This document shows, piece after piece, positions 52,687-60,912 of a stretch of 64,000 bases of DNA (position 1 is its first letter; every line of letters starts with the position of its first letter). Under the pieces are notes generated by a model. That model was not told the DNA's origin. It made no database searches and saw only the letters and a list, made by a program, of their open reading frames with translations. The translations under genes and the position numbers were made by a program. This DNA is from JBNRMR01 sp050942895. Its GTDB lineage: Bacteria; Bacillota; Clostridia; Christensenellales; UBA1750. Location of the stretch: NCBI GenBank assembly GCA_050942895.1, contig JBMNOE010000006.1, positions 62,001 to 126,000 of the forward strand. Reading direction: 5' to 3'.

Positions 52687-53712
52687 TCAAGCCATGGTGC
52701 CTTGCATGTCGCTTAGCGATTCATCCTCAAGCCTTCCGGTGCTGCTATAACTCCAAAGCTGGTTTATGATGTAATTGCCCCTCTCGAAGCCGCCGTTCAC
52801 AGTCTGTCCGCCGGAAATATGCGGGGTGAGCAGCACATTTTCAAGGCTCATCAGCTCGCTGTTTTCCGGCAGCGGCTCTGTTTCAAACACATCCAGATAG
52901 GCGAATATGCGCTTTGACTTAAGCTCGTCGATAAGCGCAGTTTCGTCCACCACTTGGCCGCGGGAGGTGTTCACGAACAGTGCGCCGTCCTTCATGAGCG
53001 AAAGCTGACGGCGGCCGATCATCCCCCGGGTTTCGGGCAGCATGGGCGCGTGAAGCGATACCACATGGCTTTGGCTCATAAGCTCGTCCAGCGGAACAAG
53101 GCTTACGCCCATCCGGCGCGCCGCATCAGGGGAGACAGAGGGGTCATACAGCAAAACCTTCACGCCGAAGGGCTTAAGCATTCTAATCAGGTTTTTGCCA
53201 ACATGGGAGGCGCTGACTATGCCGACTGTGAGCATCCAGTTTAGCCGGTAAATCTTTGGCATAAGCTCGGTTTTTTCGCTCCAGCGGCCCTGGCGGGTCA
53301 TTGAGTCAAACTCGCCGAAGCGCTTCAGCCAGTAGATGATGCCGCCCAGCGCGGATTCCGCCACGTCTATGGCTATGATCGGCGCGGCAGTGGCCACCCG
53401 TATGCCTCTTCGCCAGACCTCCTCGCTGGTGAAGGCTTTGGGCGTTCCTGCGCCGTGGAGGATCAGTTTAAGGAAAGGCGCGCTTTCCAGAACATCCTTT
53501 GTAAAAACAGGCGTTCCCCAGCAGGTGAAGCAGGCCTCGGCTTTTGCCAGATGCTCTTTCATGTACTGCTCATCAATCTTCTGCGGGTAGGGGCCCGGGT
53601 TCACGATGTCGGCAAAGGTTGAGAGAAAGGACAGATCCTCCTGCCTGAAGGTCCGCCTAAACATGGTTTCGCTCATCATGATGGCCAGCTTAATCTTTCC
53701 ATTTATAAGCAT
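52687..53712 (-). CDS. D-isomer-specific 2-hydroxyacid dehydrogenase with altered NAD loop
   Basis: About 341 residues. The catalytic triad is visible: Arg in VNTSRGQVVDE, Glu in VFETEPLP and His in LLTPHISGG. The nucleotide loop, normally GxGxxG (as in GIIGLGRIG), reads GIVSASHVG, so two of three glycines are Ser. The fold otherwise continues FGVKVLLYDPSVSP as expected. AAAGGAAAACATC upstream fixes the ATG at 53712; the frame extends 72 codons further but without a ribosome site. It is first in an operon with the isomerase and is divergent from an AraC regulator. Confidence 0.85.
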   Translation of the reverse strand: MLINGKIKLAIMMSETMFRRTFRQEDLSFLSTFADIVNPGPYPQKIDEQYMKEHLAKAEACFTCWGTPVFTKDVLESAPFLKLILHGAGTPKAFTSEEVWRRGIRVATAAPIIAIDVAESALGGIIYWLKRFGEFDSMTRQGRWSEKTELMPKIYRLNWMLTVGIVSASHVGKNLIRMLKPFGVKVLLYDPSVSPDAARRMGVSLVPLDELMSQSHVVSLHAPMLPETRGMIGRRQLSLMKDGALFVNTSRGQVVDETALIDELKSKRIFAYLDVFETEPLPENSELMSLENVLLTPHISGGQTVNGGFERGNYIINQLWSYSSTGRLEDESLSDMQGTMA

Positions 53713-53766
53713 GATGTTTTCCTTTCCGGTTTGCACCGCTTGTTTTTTCGTACCGCATATATGGAC

Positions 53767-53775
53767 ATTATAGCA
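53767..53775 (-). promoter_or_regulatory. extended -10 promoter for dehydrogenase operon
   Basis: Minus strand: TGC-TATAAT (TATAAT at 53767-53772). There is no good -35 at 17 bases (TCCTGC), so it may need an activator such as the AraC protein encoded opposite. Confidence 0.6.
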
Positions 53776-53837
53776 GAAGCGATTAGCAAGCAGGAGACGG
53801 ATTTTTATCAGATAATGATACCTGGTTAACTTATTTA

Positions 53838-53866
53838 TTGACGGCTGAGCGCTGGGGGGATATAAT
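53838..53866 (+). promoter_or_regulatory. promoter of araC-type gene, abutting its start codon
   Basis: TTGACG (53838-53843), 17 bases, TATAAT (53861-53866). Six bases follow before the ATG at 53873, which puts +1 at or next to the A of the start codon. Confidence 0.75.
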
Positions 53867-53872
53867 AATCCC

Positions 53873-54799
53873 ATGCTGCTGACAATGTATAGTGAAAACA
53901 TAAACAGACATCTGGCTATGATCCCCATTGCCGGTGACTTTACCGTTCTTAAGGGAAAATCCAGCCAGCCTCATATTCATAAGGTATATCATATTATCTT
54001 TATAACCCGCGGGAACGGCAGCCTTGAAAAGGACGGCTCCACTTTGTCTTTGCGCGAGACGGATATTATATTGATTAATCCGCAGGAAAAGCATATATTC
54101 AAAACCGCGGACGAAATCGAATATTTTTCATTCAACTTCTATCTGCTGGATTTGCAGTATATAAGCAGCATTTCTCAGCTTGGCCGCAATCTGAGCAATA
54201 TCGAATATTTTGAAGCCCATGGTATAACCGAGCCATATGAAACGCTGTTTCCCGTCGGCCTGGCTGATGGAAAGCTGATATACGGCGAAGGGATATGGCG
54301 GGAGATGCTGCTTTTTGCCGCCCAGGTCGACGACTATTTCACCGCCTTCGCCCGCCGCGCTCCTGTGACCCAGGAATCTCTTTTGGAGATCCAAAAACGC
54401 ATAATAAACTTCTCGGTTCAGCGGTTGATGCAGATCAACGATCTGATTGCCAATCACTCGGACGGCCTTAGCCAGAAAGAAAGACGGCTGGTGAAGGCGA
54501 TAACCGACTATCTTAGTGAGGATATATCAAGATCATTTTCATTGGGCGAACTGGCGGCGCGGCTTTCATACAGCCCTGTTTACCTCAGCAGATTCTTTCG
54601 TGAAAAGACGGGCTTTACCATCAGCGGATATTTGGATCAGCTAAGAATAGGCAAGGGCTGCGAATACCTAAAGGGCGAGGACTTCACGATAATGCGCATC
54701 GCGGAGCTTCTGGGCTACAGTTCTCCAAATCATTTCGGCAAAAACTTCAAAAGACAGATGGGGCTAAGCCCTGGAGAGTATCGAAGGGCGAGTAGCTGA
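53873..54799 (+). CDS. AraC-family transcriptional regulator
   Basis: A 308-residue regulator. The N-terminal cupin-like sensor has SSQPHIHKVYHIIFITRGNGSL and TDIILINPQEKHIF. The C-terminal 100 residues are a double helix-turn-helix: FSLGELAARLSYSPVYLSRFFREKTG, IMRIAELLGYSSPNHFGKNFKRQMGLSPGEYR. It probably senses a sugar or sugar acid and controls the divergent dehydrogenase-isomerase operon. The mRNA seems leaderless. If not, an internal ATG at 53885 (MYSENINRH) would have only a 12-base leader. Confidence 0.88.
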   Translation: MLLTMYSENINRHLAMIPIAGDFTVLKGKSSQPHIHKVYHIIFITRGNGSLEKDGSTLSLRETDIILINPQEKHIFKTADEIEYFSFNFYLLDLQYISSISQLGRNLSNIEYFEAHGITEPYETLFPVGLADGKLIYGEGIWREMLLFAAQVDDYFTAFARRAPVTQESLLEIQKRIINFSVQRLMQINDLIANHSDGLSQKERRLVKAITDYLSEDISRSFSLGELAARLSYSPVYLSRFFREKTGFTISGYLDQLRIGKGCEYLKGEDFTIMRIAELLGYSSPNHFGKNFKRQMGLSPGEYRRASS

Positions 54800-54836
54800 T
54801 CACAACAGTGGAAGAAATAAAAACAAGCTGAACAAA

Positions 54837-54866
54837 ACGGCGGAGATTCCCATCCGCCGTTTTTCT
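54837..54866. terminator. bidirectional terminator between araC-type gene and glycosidase gene
   Basis: ACGGCGGA, loop GATTCCCA, TCCGCCGT, then TTTTTC. It is followed by an imperfect TTTCTTTATC triplication. Confidence 0.8.
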
Positions 54867-54916
54867 TTATCTTTCTTTATCTTTCTTTACTTCCTTGCTT
54901 TGCCGCAGCCAAGGAC

Positions 54917-56488
54917 CTACAAAAGCTTTACGCGCACCACTTTGCAGGCCGTGGTCACCCAGAAGCCGCCAAACACGACCTCGTCACCGTTTCTGCGGCG
55001 GTCACATACGAACTCGCCGCTTTCGTCAAAATGCCCCTCCTCCACAGACAGGAACTCGCATGCCTGCATATCCCTGTCCACCAGGTTCCAGGCAGGGCTG
55101 GACTTGGGCGAAAGCCGTAGGTTAAAGTTCCCCGCGAGATATAAAAGATCCGGCGCGGCCTCGAAAATCAGCCCCCGCTGCCAGGGCTCGCCAATTTCGG
55201 GCGTGGGATTTCTATAATCGCGGCGGAGATCTCTGGGACCGGAGGCGATGTATGGAACGCAGCCGATATAGCGCTCGAACTCGTAAAAATCCGAGGGGAT
55301 GTCATAGTCCTGGACGACCGAGTGGATGCGCCCTGTGCCCCTGTAGCGGTAAAGCAGGGGAAGCGCTGCCCTGAGGGAATGAAAGCTGTCTGCAAGGGGG
55401 CGGCATCTTTCAAGCAGGCCGCCGTCATCATTAAGCATGGACTCGGCACCGAAGATGCTGTAGCCCACGCAGTTCTTATTGCCGACGGCGTAGAAAAGAT
55501 AACGGGCGTTCTTGGCTGATGACGAGGACTCAGGCACCATCAGCGGATTGTCAGGCCTGTCGTATATGTCGCAAAGCTTTTTATAATGCTCATAGTTTTG
55601 GGTGTATATGTCCGGGGCGATTATGTCGATTGACTTGGCCGCCCACTTCCAGACCGGGAGCGTCAAGGGGATGGCGCCGCCTGAAGGGTAGTTGATGCCG
55701 GGAACGCGCCAGGGGTGTTCAGCCACCCAGACATTCACCAGCATGGGAAGATCATATTCCGCCTTGCCTGCAGCAGCCACATGGTCGATGTACTTCGCCA
55801 TGGCCATGGCTTCGCAAAGCTCCGGGCCCCTAAGGCCGAAGCACTCGCCCCAACTGCCTTCTTCCAAAGTGCCGTTTTTTTCCCATATGCTTCGGGCTTC
55901 GCAGGGGGGTTCTTTGCGCAGGAAGCTGATGAGTTCCCCGGGGACATCTTCCAAGTGGGCTTTCCTTGCGGCGGGGGAATAGTCCTTATCGGTGCGCAGT
56001 GTGCCGGGCTCGTTTTGCACCTGCACGGCGATGACCGTTTGCTCCTGTTCGTCGTATTTCCGCAAAAAGGCCATCAGCCCGGCGAAGGCCCTGGCATCGG
56101 CATCACGGTTGTCTTCGCAGAAAAGGCTCAAGTCCCATACGGGTACGCTCTCGGCGGAGAGCACCCTTTTGAAGCGCTCAGTATCCTTTTTTATATAGTC
56201 GGGGCAGTAGTGCATCTCGCCGTTTTTCCAGCTTGCAAACCAGAGGACGATAAGCTTAAGCCCGTTATGCCGGCAGAGGTCTATCATGTCTTTTGCCATT
56301 GAGAAGTCAAAAACCCCCTCCTGCGGCTCCACGATATTCCAATAAACCGGCGCTTCCAAAGTGTTGCAGCCCGCCAGCAGCGCAGCCCTCACTGCATTGC
56401 CCAGCTCTTTTTTGCTGTAGGAGCTGGAGTTATGGGCCTGAGCTCCAATGGGGAAAAAGGGCTTGCCCTTCACGAGAAAACCATCCAT
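54917..56488 (-). CDS. glycoside hydrolase (beta-galactosidase-like, clan A fold)
   Basis: A 523-residue protein with a GH-A TIM barrel. FPIGAQAHNSSSYS begins it, NTLEAPVYWNIVEPQEGVFDF is the barrel entry typical of GH35/GH42-type enzymes, VIAVQVQNEPG carries the acid/base Glu, and NPLMVPESSSS carries the nucleophile Glu. The C-terminal 180 residues resemble the DUF5597-type beta domain found in this group. There is no signal peptide, so it acts in the cytoplasm on imported oligosaccharides. GGAGGCAGCAAT precedes the ATG. Exact specificity is unknown. Confidence 0.8.
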   Translation of the reverse strand: MDGFLVKGKPFFPIGAQAHNSSSYSKKELGNAVRAALLAGCNTLEAPVYWNIVEPQEGVFDFSMAKDMIDLCRHNGLKLIVLWFASWKNGEMHYCPDYIKKDTERFKRVLSAESVPVWDLSLFCEDNRDADARAFAGLMAFLRKYDEQEQTVIAVQVQNEPGTLRTDKDYSPAARKAHLEDVPGELISFLRKEPPCEARSIWEKNGTLEEGSWGECFGLRGPELCEAMAMAKYIDHVAAAGKAEYDLPMLVNVWVAEHPWRVPGINYPSGGAIPLTLPVWKWAAKSIDIIAPDIYTQNYEHYKKLCDIYDRPDNPLMVPESSSSAKNARYLFYAVGNKNCVGYSIFGAESMLNDDGGLLERCRPLADSFHSLRAALPLLYRYRGTGRIHSVVQDYDIPSDFYEFERYIGCVPYIASGPRDLRRDYRNPTPEIGEPWQRGLIFEAAPDLLYLAGNFNLRLSPKSSPAWNLVDRDMQACEFLSVEEGHFDESGEFVCDRRRNGDEVVFGGFWVTTACKVVRVKLL

Positions 56489-56633
56489 ATTGCTGCCTCC
56501 ATTCTTGTTCGAAGCTTCTTTGTTTTCATTTATAATAGCATTGTATCACAAAGTGCTTTTGCAGTAAATGGGAGCAGTTAAACATCATGGAGAGGCAGGC
56601 CTTATAGATAATCCGTCATATTCTTCCACTCCT

Positions 56634-57172
56634 TTATGCGCAGATGGGGAAATCAGCAGCGGCCTTATTCCATCTGTCCCTGTAAAAGCAGTCGATATCG
56701 CTGTCATACCAGATGGGAAACAGCCAGCCCGGCTGCAGCCTTCGGATATCCGCATACGGGTTATCGCCGCAATACCATGCTTCCCGGGGGAGGATGTCCG
56801 CTTTATTCAGGGCAAGCTGGAATATCGGAGGGTTGGGCTTGCACACCAGGTATTTGCTTGATGTGATTATGAAATAGAAGCGGTTCTTCGGAAATAGCCG
56901 GCCGATCCTTTGCGAAAGGGCGCTTTGCGGCCAGCCAATATTGCTGATGACGGCGCTTTTCATTCCCGGCTCATTTTGATTTCAAGCATCTGGGCGGCTC
57001 CGGGCATGGCCTGCCCCGGACAGGCGGCCTCAATATAGAGGACTTCCGTCTCTTGCATTGAAACACCCAGCTCGAAGCCGAAGCTTTCAAAGGTCAGGCG
57101 AATGATTTGCCACTGGTGCGGCTCAAAGCCCCTTTTGCGAACCGGCTGAGACTTCATTTTTGGAAGGTTCAT
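56634..57172 (-). pseudogene. HAD-family hydrolase, frameshifted and lacking motif I
   Basis: Two minus-strand frames form one HAD-like protein. The first (57172-56960, 70 codons, start with AAAGGAGGAGCGCC) reads FEPHQWQIIRLTFESFGFEL, then ETEVLYIEAACPGQAMPG, which looks like a cap domain. The second (56963-56634, 109 codons) reads MKSAVISNIGWPQSALSQR, then SSKYLVCKPNPPIF and AWYCGDNPYADI, the HAD motifs II to IV. The frames overlap by four bases at the joint, so this is either a frameshift or coupled halves. Motif I (DxDGT) is in neither part, so it is unlikely to be active. Confidence 0.6.
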
Positions 57173-57246
57173 GGCGCTCCTCCTTTGGTAAGTTATTTAA
57201 TATGAAGAGATGAATGTGCACCGGGTGGCCATAGTCGATGTTTTAA

Positions 57247-57275
57247 TTGCGTTGGCATATCATCTATGTTATACT
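57247..57275 (+). promoter_or_regulatory. promoter for ADP-ribosylglycohydrolase gene
   Basis: TTGCGT (57247-57252), 17 bases, TATACT (57270-57275). Confidence 0.6.
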
Positions 57276-57352
57276 GGCATACATTATTGTGACATAGAAA
57301 GAGCGCATAAAGCTTTTGCGAAATAAAGTCAACACCTGGAAGGAGCCAAACA

Positions 57353-59281
57353 ATGACACTTTCTTATGAGCTGTACTTCGACAAGGTTTTCGGATGCTGG
57401 CTGGGGAAAAGCTTCTGCGGAACCATGGGCGCTCCTTTTGAAGGGCGAAAGGAATTGTTTTCATACGAATATGACGAAAAATCAATAGAAACAATGGCGC
57501 CAAACGATGATCTGGATTTGCAGATATTATGGTTGGAGGTCTTAGAGAGAAAAGGCCTTAACATTTCTTCAAGGGACTTAGCAAAAGCATTTTACGAAAA
57601 CTGCCCCTATTCTCCGGGCGAGTATGCCGTCTTTAAATCCAATTATGAAAACGGCGTTATGCCGCCCTACTCCGGAAGCTTTAACAACAGTTATTATTTT
57701 AACGGAATGGGTTGCCCAATACGAAGTGAAATTTGGGCATGCATCGCCCCGGGGGCTCCTGAGATTGCAAAAAAATACTGCATTATGGACGGCTTTATGG
57801 ATCATGAAGCTGAATCTGTGGAGGCTGAAATATATTTTGCCGCCATTGAGAGCATGGCCTTTTTCTGTAATGATTTAAACGAGCTGCTCAAAGAGGGGCT
57901 AAAACATATAAACAGAGGAAGCAGATTGTTTAAAATGATTGAGGATGTCATCGATTGGTGTGAGAAATTTGAGGATTTCCGCGCTGTAAGGGAGCTTTTA
58001 ATCAGGCATTACGGGCATCCGGATTGCACTAATCTTTTTCAAAATATAGGTATTACCATCTTTTCTTTAATTCTGGGGAAGGGCGATGTTTTAAAAAGCA
58101 CTATGATGGCCCTTAACGCCGGGTTTGACACAGACTGCACATGTGCGAGCGTAGGCGCAGTGTTGGGGATCATAAAAGGAGCGAAATTTTTGGAGGAGCA
58201 ATGCGGCTTTAGAGATAACGGCTATATTTTGGGTGTTGAGGCGGAAAGGAAAGATCTCAGCATCAAGACTCTGGCAAAAGATACTTGCGCCGTGGGTGTG
58301 TCTGTGGGCAAGGAGCTTGAAGGCGGAATTGAGATAAAAGATTATCCGAAGGATTTAAAGCATGTGGATAATGCCCAAAGGCCGGGCTTTGAATTTGAAA
58401 TTATCTATGATGGCAAGCCCGCAATTGCCCCCGGGGAATCAAAAAGGCTGGAGCTGATATTTCTTGCGGATAAGGAATGCTTAGGCAAGAAAGCTGTGCT
58501 CAGCTTAAGCTTACCCCCGGGCTGGGGGGCACGGTTTGACAAAAGCATTCGCCTTTGTGAAAAAAACCATGTTGAAATTATTATCTCGGTGGATGAAAAG
58601 ATAGAAAAACTAAACAGGGGGAATTTGATAGACGCCTCTCTTTCATGGGAAGGCGCGGAGCAAGGCTTCAGCTTCGGGCTGTACGGGGCTGCTCTTTGGA
58701 GAATGTACGGCCCGTTTTACGACAACTTTATAGCTCTCCCCGACATAAACTTTTGGGAGTCATATTACCCCTTTATAGAAGGTGATAGTCAGGATGAAAT
58801 TTTCAACAGGACAAGGCAGTATCATCTTAATCTGTTTTCAAATCTGGGCAAAGATTATTTAAAAGAGGAGAGGTTCGCTCCGGCTGAAAACATTTTCACA
58901 TATGAAGACAAGTTTGAACTTGGGCAAATTTTAGGATTTGAAGGAAGCTGCTGCGTTTATTTGGAAAGGGAGTTTGAATATTTCGGGGAAAGCTCGCCCA
59001 TGATGATAATCGGGAATTCATCGCCATATAAGCTTTGGCTGAACGGTGAAATGATTGCAGATTCTGAAGGCTATGATTATTGGACAGGCGAAAACAAGCA
59101 TATTTGCAATGTTTCTTTAAAGCAGGGCAAAAATAAAATGCTCATTAAGCTCATAAGAACCGGAAAGAGCTGTGAGTTCAGCCTGCGCTATACAAAAAAT
59201 GCATTGTTTGCAAACCAAATTACGGATTTCACGTCTTTAAGCCCTATCTATTACGCGAAAGAATTGCAAAGTGAAACTTAG
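57353..59281 (+). CDS. ADP-ribosylglycohydrolase-fold protein with C-terminal beta domain
   Basis: A 642-residue protein. Residues 1-300 form the all-helical ADP-ribosylglycohydrolase domain: KVFGCWLGKSFCGTMGAP, the metal-binding PNDDLDLQILWLEVL, and NAGFDTDCTCASVGAVLG (normally GxDTDTxA). Residues 300-640 are mostly beta strands with no motif I know; one part (LPPGWGARFDKS) recalls a carbohydrate-binding or NPCBM-like domain. The family removes ADP-ribose from proteins or small molecules. The gene is visibly more AT-rich than its neighbours, suggesting transfer. GAAGGAG precedes the ATG. Confidence 0.8.
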   Translation: MTLSYELYFDKVFGCWLGKSFCGTMGAPFEGRKELFSYEYDEKSIETMAPNDDLDLQILWLEVLERKGLNISSRDLAKAFYENCPYSPGEYAVFKSNYENGVMPPYSGSFNNSYYFNGMGCPIRSEIWACIAPGAPEIAKKYCIMDGFMDHEAESVEAEIYFAAIESMAFFCNDLNELLKEGLKHINRGSRLFKMIEDVIDWCEKFEDFRAVRELLIRHYGHPDCTNLFQNIGITIFSLILGKGDVLKSTMMALNAGFDTDCTCASVGAVLGIIKGAKFLEEQCGFRDNGYILGVEAERKDLSIKTLAKDTCAVGVSVGKELEGGIEIKDYPKDLKHVDNAQRPGFEFEIIYDGKPAIAPGESKRLELIFLADKECLGKKAVLSLSLPPGWGARFDKSIRLCEKNHVEIIISVDEKIEKLNRGNLIDASLSWEGAEQGFSFGLYGAALWRMYGPFYDNFIALPDINFWESYYPFIEGDSQDEIFNRTRQYHLNLFSNLGKDYLKEERFAPAENIFTYEDKFELGQILGFEGSCCVYLEREFEYFGESSPMMIIGNSSPYKLWLNGEMIADSEGYDYWTGENKHICNVSLKQGKNKMLIKLIRTGKSCEFSLRYTKNALFANQITDFTSLSPIYYAKELQSET

Positions 59282-59591
59282 GAGCATACTGCAAGCACAA
59301 AGCAGCCGCATCGAAAGCCACTATATATAGGGGCTTTTTTTCTATGAACTTCAAAGAAAAACAGCAGAAAAATATTATAGCAAAAAATATGACAGATGCC
59401 TTAGCCGCTTGATTTGCCGGCTCATTAATAACGCTGCTAAAGTCGGCTCTTTATGATAGAATATAAGATATCTGCATAGCTAATATGGCTAACCTGAAAG
59501 AATGTCGGCTGAAATTTGCTGTATATCATGCGCAAAGGACTGATTCCGAGATGTTTATCGAATGCAGTTTTTAAAATAAGGAGGCTTTTAA
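59282..59591. other. intergenic region with terminator
   Basis: A hairpin AAAGCC..GGCTTTTTTT at 59314-59345 ends the upstream gene. The remaining 240 bases are AT-rich without a gene. TATGAT and TAGAAT boxes near 59452 may belong to the next gene's promoter, but no -35 is convincing. Confidence 0.6.
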
Positions 59592-60380
59592 GTGGATGCG
59601 GTTGATTATATCGCCCGGTATTATCAAAACTATGATGAGGACGGCAGGCTTGGCACCCGCCATGGAATGGTGGAGTTTCTTACCACCATGCGCTACATTG
59701 AAAGATATATAAAGCCCGGCATGAAGGTCATAGAGATAGGCGCCGGAACGGGAAGGTACAGCCATGCTCTTGCCCACAGGGGCTTTCATGTGGACGCGGT
59801 GGAGCTGGTGGAGCACAATATCGGCATTTTCAAGGGACATATGACACAAGGGGAAAGGGTGACCATCTGCCAGGGGAATGCCACCGATCTTTCCGCCTTT
59901 GGCGATGAAAGCTACGATATTACCCTGCTGCTGGGGCCCATGTATCATCTTTTTGAGAGAGAGGAGCAGCTAAAGGCCCTTTCGGAGGCCTTGCGGGTGA
60001 CGAAAAAGGGCGGCATAGTCTACGCTGCCTACTGCGCAATGGACGCGTCGATTTTAGGCCATGGCTTCATTCGCGGCCACATTCACGAGATTCTTGAAAA
60101 GTGCATGCTTGATCTGAAAACCTTTACCGCAAGCTCTAATCCCTGGGATATATTCGAGCTTTACCGCAAGGAGGATATCGACGGGCTGATGGAAAATTTT
60201 GCTGCGCGAAGGCTGCATTATGTGGCTTCGGACGGCTACGCCAACCACATGCGGGAAACCCTCGCGAACATGGACGAAAAGACATTCGATTTATTCATGA
60301 AGTACCACTTCGTGACCTGCGAAAGAGGTGATATGGTCGGGCTTTCCCACCATGTGCTGGATATATTTAAAAAGGAATGA
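59592..60380 (+). CDS. class I SAM-dependent methyltransferase
   Basis: A 262-residue protein. MKVIEIGAGTGRYSHALA is the SAM-binding loop, VDAVELVEHNI motif II, GNATDLSAFGDESYDITLLLGPMYHLF motif IV with the preceding Asp, and VTKKGGIVYAAYC motif V. The end (VTCERGDMVGLSHHVLDIFKK) is typical of clostridial small-molecule methyltransferases of unknown substrate. The start is GTG behind AAGGAGG. Confidence 0.85.
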   Translation: MDAVDYIARYYQNYDEDGRLGTRHGMVEFLTTMRYIERYIKPGMKVIEIGAGTGRYSHALAHRGFHVDAVELVEHNIGIFKGHMTQGERVTICQGNATDLSAFGDESYDITLLLGPMYHLFEREEQLKALSEALRVTKKGGIVYAAYCAMDASILGHGFIRGHIHEILEKCMLDLKTFTASSNPWDIFELYRKEDIDGLMENFAARRLHYVASDGYANHMRETLANMDEKTFDLFMKYHFVTCERGDMVGLSHHVLDIFKKE

Positions 60381-60912
60381 TGCGCCAATACGCATAGAGG
60401 GCAGGAAGAACTTGCGCAAATGCAAGTCGGCTCAAAGACGGCTTCATTTTGGAAAAAGATATTATAGAAAAATTTTCTTTTTTAAAATATTTTCTTCCAA
60501 ATATATGCTATAATTATTACAAGCATATAAATTTGCGAATTAATGGCTTTGCATGAACATTCATAGAAAATGTTAATATATACGATGACGGTGCATTTAT
60601 ATAAATACTTATACAGCATTTACACATGAAAAGAAAACGGACGAACTGGCGGAGGAGGGCTGCCGGGCCGGCTTAGCGCAGCGTTATTCCCATGTTTTTC
60701 ACGCTTTGTAAGTAACTATTGCTATTGACCAATTTCAATTAATGTGGTAGCATTTTTTAATAAAAATAGAATCCTGTAATACAGGATTGTGTGCCGGGCA
60801 TTTTCTGGCGCAGCAGACGCTTATATTGACAATTAATATGTTATAATGTATTATAAAATAATGCCTTCGCTTTTTTTGGAAGGCTGTCTACATATAAAAA
60901 GGTGGTCAAGCA
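60381..60912. promoter_or_regulatory. long regulatory gap upstream of lipoprotein gene
   Basis: About 530 bases without a supportable gene. It contains two tandem promoter candidates: TTGACC-17-TAGCAT (60725-60753) and TTGACA-17-TATTAT (60826-60854). Between them is a perfect 19-bp palindrome, AATCCTGTA-A-TACAGGATT (60770-60788), placed as an operator would be. A GC-rich patch with GCCGGGCCGGC lies near 60663. Confidence 0.6.

Noticed and set aside
54862..54893. Tandem TTTCTTTATC repeat as a phase-variable tract
   Set aside because: Only about three imperfect copies, in the spacer after a terminator, with no gene or promoter across it.
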